A stretch of 64,000 nucleotides of DNA from Cyclobacteriaceae bacterium (GTDB lineage: Bacteria > Bacteroidota > Bacteroidia > Cytophagales > Cyclobacteriaceae). Under the pieces are notes generated by a model. The model did no database searches, was not told the DNA's origin, and saw only the letters and a program-made list of their open reading frames with translations. Position 1 is the stretch's first letter. Each line of letters begins with the position of its first letter. Position numbers and translations under genes: made by a program. The stretch lies in contig JAPZUF010000008.1 of NCBI GenBank assembly GCA_027533395.1, forward strand, positions 1-64,000, written 5' to 3'. This document shows positions 8,445-16,772 of this stretch, one piece after another.

Positions 8445-9413
8445 GTGATTTGGTACAGGAATTTAAGTTGGATTGAATTACTATTTGTTGGTTTATTTCT
8501 AACGTTTTATTTTATCTATCTCCTAAAACTTTATCGAGTTGCTAAGCAACTTCATACTTCATTCGGTAGTGCTTTTTGGAAGTTTACTTTACGTTCTATC
8601 GTTTTTGCTTTGCTGATTATTGCCCTATTAGGACCATCATTTGGCTCCGCTAAAAAAGAAGTAAAATCAGTTGGCAAAGACATTATGATTTGTGTTGATT
8701 TATCAAAATCAATGGATGCCTTCGATATCCAGCCAAGCCGTTTAGAGAAGATAAAATTCGAAATGAAAAGAATCATTGATGCTTTTAATTCGGACCGGGT
8801 AGGAGTCATTATTTTCTCTTCTGAGGCATTCATGCAATGTCCGTTAACTTTCGATCAAAATGCGCTGAGTTTGTTCATCGAAACCATGAACACCAACTTA
8901 GTACCTGGAGGAGGAACAGATTTCGGGCCTCCCTTAAAAATGGCTTTAAAAAAACTTGAGGATACAGAAAACACAGTTGCACAACCAAAATCAAAAGTCA
9001 TCATTCTCATAAGCGATGGGGAAGATTTTGGTGAAGAGACTGAATCAGCCCTCAGTGATGTGGAAAGTGAAAATATCAAACTCTTTACCTTAGGAATTGG
9101 AACTGAAAGAGGAGGCAATATTGCTACTAACAACGGAGTAAAATTAGATAAAAGCGGACAGCCTATTGTTACTAAACTTAACAGCTCATCTTTGCAAGAA
9201 TTGGCTCGAAAAACTGGCGGTGAATATTTTGAAATCAATGAAAACCGAAACGATGTTGCCAAATTAATTTCATCCATTAGTAAAATTGAAGGTCAGTTTA
9301 GAGATGCGAGAACCATCGATGTTTCTGCTAATAAGTATTTTTACTTTCTGCTTGTAGCCATAGGTTTGTTATTGCTAGATGTGTTAGTCAATATTAAAAC
9401 AGTTCGTATATGA
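8445..9413 (+). CDS. batB: VWA-domain membrane protein, BatB-like
   Basis: 322 residues from GTG at 8445. Two N-terminal membrane helices (about 11-27 and 51-64) precede a periplasmic von Willebrand A domain with an intact MIDAS motif DLSKS (85-89) and the later VIILISDGEDFG. A final membrane helix lies near 298-317. This architecture matches BatA/BatB of the Bacteroides aerotolerance operon. Because a TPR protein follows with a 4-base ATGA overlap, BatB is the better match. The rest of the usual operon (MoxR ATPase, DUF58, BatA, BatD) is absent here. Confidence 0.85.
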   Translation: MIWYRNLSWIELLFVGLFLTFYFIYLLKLYRVAKQLHTSFGSAFWKFTLRSIVFALLIIALLGPSFGSAKKEVKSVGKDIMICVDLSKSMDAFDIQPSRLEKIKFEMKRIIDAFNSDRVGVIIFSSEAFMQCPLTFDQNALSLFIETMNTNLVPGGGTDFGPPLKMALKKLEDTENTVAQPKSKVIILISDGEDFGEETESALSDVESENIKLFTLGIGTERGGNIATNNGVKLDKSGQPIVTKLNSSSLQELARKTGGEYFEINENRNDVAKLISSISKIEGQFRDARTIDVSANKYFYFLLVAIGLLLLDVLVNIKTVRI

Positions 9414-10228
9414 AATTACTGTTGTTAATCTTCGCATTGGTCACCTCTCCTACTGATCCCAATAAGATTGGGAAAATTAATTCCTTAAAAACTGAAGCAA
9501 AAAAATCTTACCTCGCTGGTAACTATCCTGAGGCGATTAAACAATACACACAATTAATTGATTCCTTACAAGTTGATGAAGATGAAGTGAAATTGAATTT
9601 AGCGCATGCTTATTTCCACAGCAAAGACACTACTAACGCAGTTTCAAAGTATCAAAGTCTTTTAGCAAGTAGCAACACGGCCTACAAAAGCATTGCACAC
9701 CAACAATTGGGTGTTATCAAAAATCAACAAGGACAGATAGAAGAAGCGTTGCAGTATTTTAAACAAGCTATAAAAGCAGACCCTGCCAACAAAGATGCAC
9801 GTTACAATTACGAAATGGTAAAGAAGAAATTAGAAGAAAAGAAAAAGCAAGAGCAGCAGAAAAATCAAGATCAAAACAAACAAAATCAGGATCAGCAACA
9901 GCAAAAAGACCAACAACAAAAGCAAGAAAACAAGAAAGAAGACAAGAAGAAATCTGAAGAAAACTCGAAAGATTCAGACGAAGAAAATAAAAAGAAAGAA
10001 GAAGAGAAAAAGAAGCAAGAGCAAAAAGAAAAAGAACAAGAAGATAAAGATGCCAAGGAGAAAAAAGAAACCCCTCCTGAAGTATCAGAAAGATTAAAGC
10101 AAATGAAAATCAGCGAAGAGAAAGCCAAAATGCTTCTCGAAGCCATGAAAAACCAGGAGATTCAATACTTGCAACAGAACAAAAGAAAACCAACAAAACC
10201 TAAAGAAAAAGGTAAGCCCGATTGGTAA
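9410..10228 (+). CDS. batC: TPR protein with charged coiled tail, BatC-like
   Basis: 272 residues beginning with a short hydrophobic signal-like segment (MKLLLLIFALVTS). Residues about 25-140 contain TPR-like helices, including YNPEAIKQY-type units: NYPEAIKQYTQLI and QIEEALQYFKQAIKADP. Residues about 145-230 are almost entirely Lys, Glu, Gln, Asp and Asn and form a low-complexity charged stretch. The C-terminal segment is again helical and basic. In Bacteroidota, TPR proteins of this kind directly follow batB. The start codon overlaps the batB stop (ATGA), implying translational coupling. A strong terminator follows at 10240. Confidence 0.82.
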   Translation: MKLLLLIFALVTSPTDPNKIGKINSLKTEAKKSYLAGNYPEAIKQYTQLIDSLQVDEDEVKLNLAHAYFHSKDTTNAVSKYQSLLASSNTAYKSIAHQQLGVIKNQQGQIEEALQYFKQAIKADPANKDARYNYEMVKKKLEEKKKQEQQKNQDQNKQNQDQQQQKDQQQKQENKKEDKKKSEENSKDSDEENKKKEEEKKKQEQKEKEQEDKDAKEKKETPPEVSERLKQMKISEEKAKMLLEAMKNQEIQYLQQNKRKPTKPKEKGKPDW

Positions 10229-10239
10229 TCATTTCCTTA

Positions 10240-10270
10240 AAAAGAGAAGTTAAAACCTTCTCTTTTCTTA
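10240..10270 (+). terminator. Rho-independent terminator after batC
   Basis: AAAAGAGAAG (10240-10249) pairs with CTTCTCTTTT (10257-10266) around a 7-base loop, followed by a T-rich tail (CTTATTTTT). It lies 11 bases after the batC stop. Confidence 0.8.
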
Positions 10271-10371
10271 TTTTTGAAGCCGTAAACGATTTCGGAAAAT
10301 CTAGTGTTATGGTAAATAACTTTCTAACTTTTCCTCCATCATGCATCATCTAATCAAGTAATCATATAAAC

Positions 10372-11550
10372 ATGAAAGAAGTATATATCATATCTGCTGT
10401 TAGAACCCCAATCGGAAGTTTTTTAGGAACTTTATCTTCCTTTTCAGCCGTACAATTAGGCGCGATCGCTTACAAAGCTGCTATTGAAAAGGCCGGCTTG
10501 CGTGCAGATCAAATCAATGAAATTTTTGTTGGCAATGTTTTAAGTGCAGGATTAGGTCAAGCTCCTGCTACTCAGGTTGCTGTAGGTGCCGGTTTAGGAT
10601 ATAACATTCCTTGTACCCTTGTTAATAAAGTTTGTGCATCAGGAATGAAAGCCATCATGCTAGGCGCACAATCTATCATGACTGGCCAGAACGATGTTGT
10701 TGTAGCAGGTGGATCTGAAAGTATGAGCAACATTCCTTTCTATTTATTAAAAGCCCGCACAGGTTATAAATATGGAAATAGTGAATTAATTGATGGTTTG
10801 CAATTTGATGGATTAACAGATGTGTATAATCATTGTGCTATGGGAGTTTGTGCTGACAACACTGCTAAAGAAATGAACATCAGTCGTGTTGCTCAAGATA
10901 CCTATGCTATTGATTCGTATAAACGCGCTGCAGCTGCTTGGACAGCTGGCAAATTTAAAGATGAAGTAATCGGTGTTGAAATTACTGACAAGAAAGGGAA
11001 TAAGACATTTTTTGCCGAAGATGAAGAATATAAAAACGTGAACTTTGATAAAATTCCTGCGCTTAAACCTGCCTTTACGAAAGATGGAACAGTAACAGCC
11101 GCCAACGCATCTACTTTAAATGATGGCGCTGCAGCTGTAGTGTTGATGAGTAAAGAAAAAGCGGAATCATTAGGTATAAAACCTTTAGCCAAAATCAGAG
11201 GTTTTGCCGATGCAGCGCATGACCCCATGTGGTTTACAACTGCTCCTTCTTTAGCGATACCAAAAGCCATGCAAAATGCTGGTATAACCGCTGGTGAAGT
11301 TGATTATTATGAAATCAATGAAGCTTTTTCTGCTGTTGCTATCGCTAATAACATCAAGTTGGGCATCGATCAAAATAAAGTCAATGTAAACGGAGGTGCA
11401 GTTGCCATCGGGCATCCATTAGGAGCTTCAGGAGCGCGTATAACCATTACATTGTTAAACGTACTCAAGCAAAACAAAGGTAAGATTGGTGTTGCGGGTA
11501 TTTGTAATGGAGGTGGCGGTGCTTCTGCATTGGTTATCGAAAGCCTTTAA
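10372..11550 (+). CDS. Acetyl-CoA C-acetyltransferase (thiolase II type)
   Basis: 392 residues; condenses two acetyl-CoA to acetoacetyl-CoA or the reverse, cytoplasmic. The start MKEVYIISAVRTPIGSF is a thiolase hallmark. Active-site residues are placed: nucleophile Cys88 in NKVCASGMKA, the NEAFS motif, His348 in GHPLGASGAR, and the second catalytic Cys378 in CNGGGGA. Length and motifs match AtoB/PhaA/ThlA biosynthetic thiolases, but chain-length preference cannot be read from sequence. It stands alone between two terminators, so it is probably monocistronic. Confidence 0.93.
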   Translation: MKEVYIISAVRTPIGSFLGTLSSFSAVQLGAIAYKAAIEKAGLRADQINEIFVGNVLSAGLGQAPATQVAVGAGLGYNIPCTLVNKVCASGMKAIMLGAQSIMTGQNDVVVAGGSESMSNIPFYLLKARTGYKYGNSELIDGLQFDGLTDVYNHCAMGVCADNTAKEMNISRVAQDTYAIDSYKRAAAAWTAGKFKDEVIGVEITDKKGNKTFFAEDEEYKNVNFDKIPALKPAFTKDGTVTAANASTLNDGAAAVVLMSKEKAESLGIKPLAKIRGFADAAHDPMWFTTAPSLAIPKAMQNAGITAGEVDYYEINEAFSAVAIANNIKLGIDQNKVNVNGGAVAIGHPLGASGARITITLLNVLKQNKGKIGVAGICNGGGGASALVIESL

Positions 11551-11570
11551 ATCATAACAAAATAATGAAG

Positions 11571-11606
11571 ATAGCCTTGCGTTATTTCGCAGGGCTATTT
11601 TAATTT
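11571..11606 (+). terminator. Rho-independent terminator after thiolase
   Basis: ATAGCCTTGCG (11571-11581) and CGCAGGGCTAT (11588-11598) form an 11-bp stem with one G-U pair and a TTATTT loop, followed by TTTAATTT. Confidence 0.8.
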
Positions 11607-11620
11607 CAAGTCAATAATTT

Positions 11621-12934
11621 ATGCGCTATCTATTACTGATTTTTTTCTTGAACCTTTCAGGATTACTTCTTGCTCAACAAGAAGTAAAAAAGTTTTATAA
11701 TGGCGATCAATCTAAACCTCAAGAACTTTTTTTTGTAGACAAAGATGATCCAACGATGGTTGTTGGTAAATACAAAAAGTTTTATCCTGATGGAACACTT
11801 GCTTTCGAAGGAGAGTTTATTGAAGGTAAAAAATCAGGAATATTTACAGAATATTACGACAACGGAAAACCATCTCGCATCATCTCTTATCAAAATGGTT
11901 TACGTCATGGTCCTGCAAAAATTTTTGACCGAACTGGTAAGCAAATTCAATTTGCCTTCTACGAGAATGATAAATTAGTGGATAGTGTAAGAACTTTTTT
12001 TGATAATGGAATTCTTAAAAGCGAAACACAATTCAAAAAAGGAAAACCTGAAGGAATGGTTTTAGAATACTACCCTGATAGAAAACTTAGAAAGGAAATC
12101 ACCTATGCCAATGGCAAACCCAACGGCATCACCAGAACTTATTATCCATCAGGTATTATCGAAACAGAATTCAATTGTAAGGATGGGGTGATCAGTGGTT
12201 TTTACAAAACTTTTTATCAAAACGGTCAATTAGAGTTTGTTTACGAAATGCAACAAGGTTCTAAAAATGGTGAGTACAGAAATTATAATGATGATGGAAA
12301 ACTTTTATTAGTCGGACATTTTCAAGAAGGAAAATTACATGGAGAAAACACAGGTTATTTTCCAAACGGACAAATCAGGCACAAGCTAAAATATTACCAA
12401 GGGAGAAGAATTGGTAATGGTTTCGTTTACCATGATAACGGTGAATTAAAAACTAAAGAAACAGTGGCTCTTAATGGTAAAAATTCAACTGTAGAAGAAT
12501 TTGATAAAAATGGAATTAAACTTTGGGAAAAGGAATTTGAAGAGGATAAACCTCAAGGGAAATGGCTAATCTATCATCAAGATGGCAAAACTGTAAGAGA
12601 GAAATCTTTTTACGATAAAGGCAAGCTGCATGGTATTCAAACTTCGTACTATTCAAATGGAAAAACAGAAAAAGAAGAAGAATTCCGTTTTGGTTTGTTA
12701 GCAGGACCGTTTAAAACATATTATGAAACGGGCGAGCTCCAAAGTGAAGGAGAATTTAAAGCCAACCGATTACACGGCTTGTTTACAGCTTATCACAAAA
12801 ACGGAAAATTAAAGGAACAAGGCGAATATGTAGGCGCCAGAAAACATAAAGCTTGGAAAGAGTTTGATGAGCAGGGAAATTTGATAAGAACCCTTAATTT
12901 TAAGGCTGGAATCCTGATTGAAAATCAGGACTAA
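11621..12934 (+). CDS. Secreted MORN-repeat (YwqK-like) protein
   Basis: 437 residues: a signal peptide ([19 protein letters not shown]) followed by about 15 tandem units of roughly 22-25 residues on the pattern YY-x-NG-x-L-x-x-E-x-x-F-x-x-G-x-x-x-G, for example [17 protein letters not shown] and [17 protein letters not shown]. This is the MORN_2 variant repeat. Databases often label such proteins YwqK-family antitoxin, but nothing here suggests a toxin-antitoxin role. The repeats probably form an elongated beta structure in the periplasm or at the surface. purC starts 2 bases after the stop, so the two are probably cotranscribed. Confidence 0.85.
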   Translation: MRYLLLIFFLNLSGLLLAQQEVKKFYNGDQSKPQELFFVDKDDPTMVVGKYKKFYPDGTLAFEGEFIEGKKSGIFTEYYDNGKPSRIISYQNGLRHGPAKIFDRTGKQIQFAFYENDKLVDSVRTFFDNGILKSETQFKKGKPEGMVLEYYPDRKLRKEITYANGKPNGITRTYYPSGIIETEFNCKDGVISGFYKTFYQNGQLEFVYEMQQGSKNGEYRNYNDDGKLLLVGHFQEGKLHGENTGYFPNGQIRHKLKYYQGRRIGNGFVYHDNGELKTKETVALNGKNSTVEEFDKNGIKLWEKEFEEDKPQGKWLIYHQDGKTVREKSFYDKGKLHGIQTSYYSNGKTEKEEEFRFGLLAGPFKTYYETGELQSEGEFKANRLHGLFTAYHKNGKLKEQGEYVGARKHKAWKEFDEQGNLIRTLNFKAGILIENQD

Positions 12935-12936
12935 TT

Positions 12937-13899
12937 ATGAGGGCCATAAAAGAAACAAATTTCAAATTTGAAGGTCAAACCGGGTTTTACAAAGGCAAAG
13001 TAAGAGACGTCTATTACTTTGGCGACATCATGGCGATGGTGGCTACTGATAGAATATCGGCATTTGATGTTATCCTTCCTAAAGCCATTCCTGACAAAGG
13101 ACGAGTTTTAAATCAAATCGCTGCTTTTAACTTACAAGCTACCAAAGCGTTGGTTCCCAATTGGGTATTAGAAACACCCGATCCAAACGTAACCATTGGC
13201 TTTACTTGTAAAACTTTTCCAGTTGAAATGGTGGTGCGCGGCTACCTGGCAGGCCACGCCTGGCGCGAATACAAAGCAGGTAAAAGAATATTATGTGGTG
13301 TAAAATTGCCTGATGGCTTAAAGGAAAACGACCCCTTCCCTACTCCCATCATCACACCCACAACAAAAGCACACGAAGGCCATGATGAAGACATCTCCAG
13401 AGAAGAAATCATCAACAAAGGTTTAGTTTCAGTCGCACATTACGAACAACTCGAGCAATATGCCCTACAACTATTTGCTAAAGGAACAGAAATAGCCGCC
13501 TCTAGAAAGTTAATCCTCGTTGATACAAAATATGAATTCGGTTTACACAACAATACTATTTACCTAATTGATGAGGTGCATACACCTGATTCATCCCGCT
13601 ATTTTTATGCTGAAGGCTACCAAGAAAGACAAGCCAAAGGCGAAGCGCAAAAACAACTTTCTAAGGAATTTGTGCGCCAATGGCTAATAGAAAATGGATT
13701 TCAGGGAAAAGAAGGCCAAACGATACCTGAAATGACAGACGATTGGGTTAAATCCATTTCAGAACGCTACCAAGAATTATATTTGCAAGTAAGAGGAGAA
13801 AACCTTTTACCCATTAATTACGATAACATAGAAGAAAGGATTGGCGACAGCATTCGTAATTCAATAAAAAAATTTAAATTGACCTCAACACTTCAATAG
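12937..13899 (+). CDS. purC: Phosphoribosylaminoimidazole-succinocarboxamide synthase
   Basis: SAICAR synthetase of purine biosynthesis, which joins CAIR and aspartate with ATP. The 320 residues fit the longer PurC form. Seen: the N-terminal nucleotide-binding start [34 protein letters not shown], the substrate loop [32 protein letters not shown], the later [11 protein letters not shown], and [14 protein letters not shown]. All motifs are intact. It lies between the MORN gene (2-base gap) and the STAS gene (1-base gap). No other pur gene is nearby. Confidence 0.97.
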   Translation: MRAIKETNFKFEGQTGFYKGKVRDVYYFGDIMAMVATDRISAFDVILPKAIPDKGRVLNQIAAFNLQATKALVPNWVLETPDPNVTIGFTCKTFPVEMVVRGYLAGHAWREYKAGKRILCGVKLPDGLKENDPFPTPIITPTTKAHEGHDEDISREEIINKGLVSVAHYEQLEQYALQLFAKGTEIAASRKLILVDTKYEFGLHNNTIYLIDEVHTPDSSRYFYAEGYQERQAKGEAQKQLSKEFVRQWLIENGFQGKEGQTIPEMTDDWVKSISERYQELYLQVRGENLLPINYDNIEERIGDSIRNSIKKFKLTSTLQ

Positions 13900-13900
13900 C

Positions 13901-14275
13901 ATGAAATACACTATCGATAAACAAGAAAAATACAGCGCTTTACGCTTACACGAAGAAAAACTGGATTCTAATGTTGCACCTCAATTAAAGTCTGAACTAA
14001 TTACTTTACATGCTGAAGGTGTCAACAACGTTATCCTTGATTTATCTGAGGTAAAATATACCGATTCATCCGGCTTAAGCGCCCTATTAGTAGGAAACAG
14101 AATCATGCAGGAAGACAATGGAATTTTTGTTTTGGCTTGTCTATCTGAACACACAACCAAGCTGATAAAAATATCTCAACTAGATACAGTACTCAATATT
14201 CTACCAACAGTAGAAGAAGCAGTAGATACAGTTTACATGCATGAAATAGAAAAAGATTTAAAACAAGGAAGTTAA
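13901..14275 (+). CDS. STAS-domain anti-sigma factor antagonist
   Basis: 124 residues, a stand-alone STAS domain of the SpoIIAA/RsbV type, which in partner-switching systems binds an anti-sigma kinase when unphosphorylated. The core VILDLSEVKYTDSSGLSALL is seen with the phosphorylatable serine in TDSSG (Ser56 or Ser57). No kinase or PP2C phosphatase partner is adjacent, so targets are unknown. It is the last gene of the MORN-purC-STAS row and is followed by a terminator. Confidence 0.88.
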   Translation: MKYTIDKQEKYSALRLHEEKLDSNVAPQLKSELITLHAEGVNNVILDLSEVKYTDSSGLSALLVGNRIMQEDNGIFVLACLSEHTTKLIKISQLDTVLNILPTVEEAVDTVYMHEIEKDLKQGS

Positions 14276-14292
14276 TCCAACAAAACTCAAAC

Positions 14293-14322
14293 AAAAAGCC
14301 AGACAAAAAGCTGGCTTTTTTG
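14293..14322 (+). terminator. Rho-independent terminator after STAS gene
   Basis: AAAAAGCCAG (14293-14302) pairs perfectly with CTGGCTTTTT (14311-14320), ending in a run of T. Confidence 0.85.
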
Positions 14323-14335
14323 TTATCCATACATC

Positions 14336-15253
14336 GTGTCATTTGCTATTACAATTTTAGGTTCAAGCGGTGCCTTGCCACAACATGGTCGTTACACCAG
14401 TGCACAATGGTTAGAAATTGAAGGTACACACATGCTAATCGACTGTGGTGAAGCTGCACAGATGCAAATCAAACGTTATGATTTATCGCTTTCAAAAATA
14501 GATTACATTTTTATTTCACATTTGCATGGCGATCATTACTTAGGTTTGCCAGGCGTTTTATTCACACTCCACTTATTGAAGCGAACAAAACCTTTGCATA
14601 TTTTTGGTTTGCAAGGATTAGATGAAATCATTACGATTCAACTTAAGTATTCGAAATCGCATTTAAACTATCCATTATTTTTTCACACGCTTAATCCTGA
14701 AAAAACTACTGACCTAATTTTGGATGAAGATAAATTTACGGTTACTTCTTTTCCTCTCAACCATAAAATTCCGACCTGTGGTTTCTTGTTTAAGGAGAAA
14801 ATAAAACCCTATAGAATTGACAAAGACAAATTAAATAAAGAAGTAAGTCTACAAGCCATTGCCCAATTCAGACAAGGAAATGATTTTATGTTAGAAGGAG
14901 GGAAAATATTGGCGTATCAAGATTATACACTTCCACCAAAGCGCAGCAGAAACTACGCATATTGTTCCGATACTGCTTATCATCTTCCGATAGTCGAAAC
15001 GATCAAAGAGGTAGATTTACTCTATCACGAGGCCACCTTCATTAACGAAGACCTCGACAAAGCGATAGAAACCAAACACAGCACAGCCCTACAAGCAGCC
15101 GAAATCGCAAAAAAAGCAAACGTTAAAAAATTATTGCTCGGCCATTTTTCTGCACGTTATAAAGATTTACAAGTCATTGAAGCAGAAGCTAAAACAATTT
15201 ACCCTCATTCTGCATTAGCTATAGATGGAGAAACCTTTACCATCGAAGAATGA
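14336..15253 (+). CDS. rnz: Ribonuclease Z
   Basis: 305 residues from GTG at 14336; no in-frame ATG is available near the conserved start SFAITILGSSGALP. A metallo-beta-lactamase-fold endonuclease that processes tRNA 3' ends. The zinc motif SHLHGDH is at 61-67 (His62, His64, Asp66, His67). Further hallmarks are FPLNHKIPTCGF, YCSDTAY, LYHEATF and LLLGHFSARY. Length is normal for RNase Z. It overlaps the next gene by 4 bases (ATGA), so translation is probably coupled. Confidence 0.95.
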   Translation: MSFAITILGSSGALPQHGRYTSAQWLEIEGTHMLIDCGEAAQMQIKRYDLSLSKIDYIFISHLHGDHYLGLPGVLFTLHLLKRTKPLHIFGLQGLDEIITIQLKYSKSHLNYPLFFHTLNPEKTTDLILDEDKFTVTSFPLNHKIPTCGFLFKEKIKPYRIDKDKLNKEVSLQAIAQFRQGNDFMLEGGKILAYQDYTLPPKRSRNYAYCSDTAYHLPIVETIKEVDLLYHEATFINEDLDKAIETKHSTALQAAEIAKKANVKKLLLGHFSARYKDLQVIEAEAKTIYPHSALAIDGETFTIEE

Positions 15254-16035
15254 AATCCACCTTTGAACAAAAAAGAAACAGATTATTTCTAGTGCTTGCT
15301 GGCATCTTTTTAACCAATGCCTTAGTAGCTGAAATGATTGGTGTTAAAATTTTTTCAGCTGAACAAACTGTTGGCTTATCACCTGCCCATTTGAATATAT
15401 TAGGCTTTACCATGGATTTCAATCTCACAGCGGGTGTTATCATTTGGCCGGTTGTGTTCATCACCTCTGATTTAATCAATGAATACTTCGGAAAGCCAGG
15501 TGTTAAGAGAATCAGTTTCCTGACTGCTGCATTGATTGCATATGCCTTCGTTGTCATCTTTACAACCATGTCTTTACCACCAGCGCAATGGTGGTTAGAT
15601 GCCAATAATGTAGACACAAAAGGAAATGCTTTCGATATGAATTTTGCCTTCAATAAAATTTTTGGGCAAGGTCAACGCATTATTATTGGCTCGCTGGCTG
15701 CTTTTTTAATTGGCCAATTATTAGATGTTTTTCTTTTTCATCAATTACGGAAAGTTACAGGTAAGAAATATCTTTGGCTTAGAGCAACAGGCTCTACTTT
15801 GGGTTCACAACTGATTGATAGTTTCGTTGTTTTGTTTATTGCTTTCTACAATGTGTTTCCCACTAAGCAAATTGTCGCGATTGGTATCACCAATTACATT
15901 TACAAATTTGCAATTGCGATAGCGCTAACACCACTTCTTTATTTAGGGCATTATTTAATCGATCAATATTTAGGAAAAGATAAAGCCGATAGTATGGCCG
16001 AACAAGCTGCCAACAAGAGCGAAGGTTTTCTTTAA
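15250..16035 (+). CDS. yhhQ: Queuosine precursor transporter (YhhQ/VUT family)
   Basis: 261 residues with about six hydrophobic helices. The family signature is clear: an acidic-aromatic block with ITSDLINEYFGKPGVKRISF after the second helix, a long loop, then a C-terminal block beginning LRATGSTLGSQLIDSFVV. These motifs match COG1738 proteins that import queuine precursors such as preQ0. It overlaps rnz by 4 bases, giving a tRNA-related pair. Its stop shares the palindrome TTAA (16032-16035) with the stop of the convergent methyltransferase gene. Confidence 0.88.
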   Translation: MKSTFEQKRNRLFLVLAGIFLTNALVAEMIGVKIFSAEQTVGLSPAHLNILGFTMDFNLTAGVIIWPVVFITSDLINEYFGKPGVKRISFLTAALIAYAFVVIFTTMSLPPAQWWLDANNVDTKGNAFDMNFAFNKIFGQGQRIIIGSLAAFLIGQLLDVFLFHQLRKVTGKKYLWLRATGSTLGSQLIDSFVVLFIAFYNVFPTKQIVAIGITNYIYKFAIAIALTPLLYLGHYLIDQYLGKDKADSMAEQAANKSEGFL

Positions 16036-16766
16036 CTGACCATTCTATCGAGTAAAATAGCAGTGGCAATAGCAGCATTTAAACTCTCAGCTTTGCCATA
16101 TTTTGGAATGGTAATTTTCTTTTGAATCAAGGGTAGAATTTCAAGTCGAATGCCATGCGCTTCATTGCCAATAATAAGGATGGCATTTTCATCAAACTCT
16201 GTATGTCGAACATTTTCTCCACCCAACAACGCCCCATAAATTGAATGCTGATTTTGTTGTAACAGCCAATTCTTTATATCGGTGTAAACAACCTCAACAC
16301 GAGTAAAAGAACCCTTCGTAGCAGCAATAACTTTAGGGTTATAAAATTCGACAGTATCTTCAGAAACTATGATCTGTTGTATGCCATACCAATCAGCAGT
16401 GCGAATAATGGTACCTAAATTTCCAGGGTCTTGAATATTATCTAAAACCAAATAAAGTTTACTAGGCTTTAAATTTTGAAGAGTTGTGTGTTTTATTTCC
16501 ACAACTGCCAAGGCACCCTTATTGGTTCTAAATTCGCCCAAACCTGATAACTCCTGTTCAGTTGCCTCAATACAGTTCAGATGGTTTAACAAATGGTGAT
16601 GCGTTGATAAAAATGTTGCTGTGCCCACAATCATTTTTGACTTAAAGTCAGATTCTAACAATTCCAAAACGCTCTTCTCGCCCTCAACCAAAAAACATTG
16701 CTCAAGTTTTCGATATTTTTTTTCTTGCAATGACTTGATAAACTTAACTTGAGCTTTTGTTAACAT
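16032..16766 (-). CDS. TrmH/SpoU-family RNA 2'-O-methyltransferase
   Basis: 244 residues. An N-terminal substrate-binding domain (about 1-90) contains KYRKLEQCFLVEGEKSVLELL, followed by a SPOUT domain with the three family motifs: NIQDPGNLGTIIRTADWYG, IIGNEAHGI and IPKYGKAESLNAAIATAILL. The methyl donor is SAM and the site is a ribose 2'-OH in rRNA or tRNA. The exact target (RlmB-like or another) cannot be fixed. Its start codon is 6 bases from the start of the divergent tamL. Confidence 0.92.
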   Translation of the reverse strand: MLTKAQVKFIKSLQEKKYRKLEQCFLVEGEKSVLELLESDFKSKMIVGTATFLSTHHHLLNHLNCIEATEQELSGLGEFRTNKGALAVVEIKHTTLQNLKPSKLYLVLDNIQDPGNLGTIIRTADWYGIQQIIVSEDTVEFYNPKVIAATKGSFTRVEVVYTDIKNWLLQQNQHSIYGALLGGENVRHTEFDENAILIIGNEAHGIRLEILPLIQKKITIPKYGKAESLNAAIATAILLDRMVS

Positions 16767-16772
16767 TTCGTT

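Noticed and set aside
9892-10146. Ser/Phe-rich minus-strand frame opposite batC
   Set aside because: It is the antisense of the Lys/Glu-rich low-complexity region.
11621-12934. MORN protein as an antitoxin of a toxin-antitoxin system
   Set aside because: The label comes from the YwqK family name. There is a signal peptide and no toxin-like partner; purC follows.
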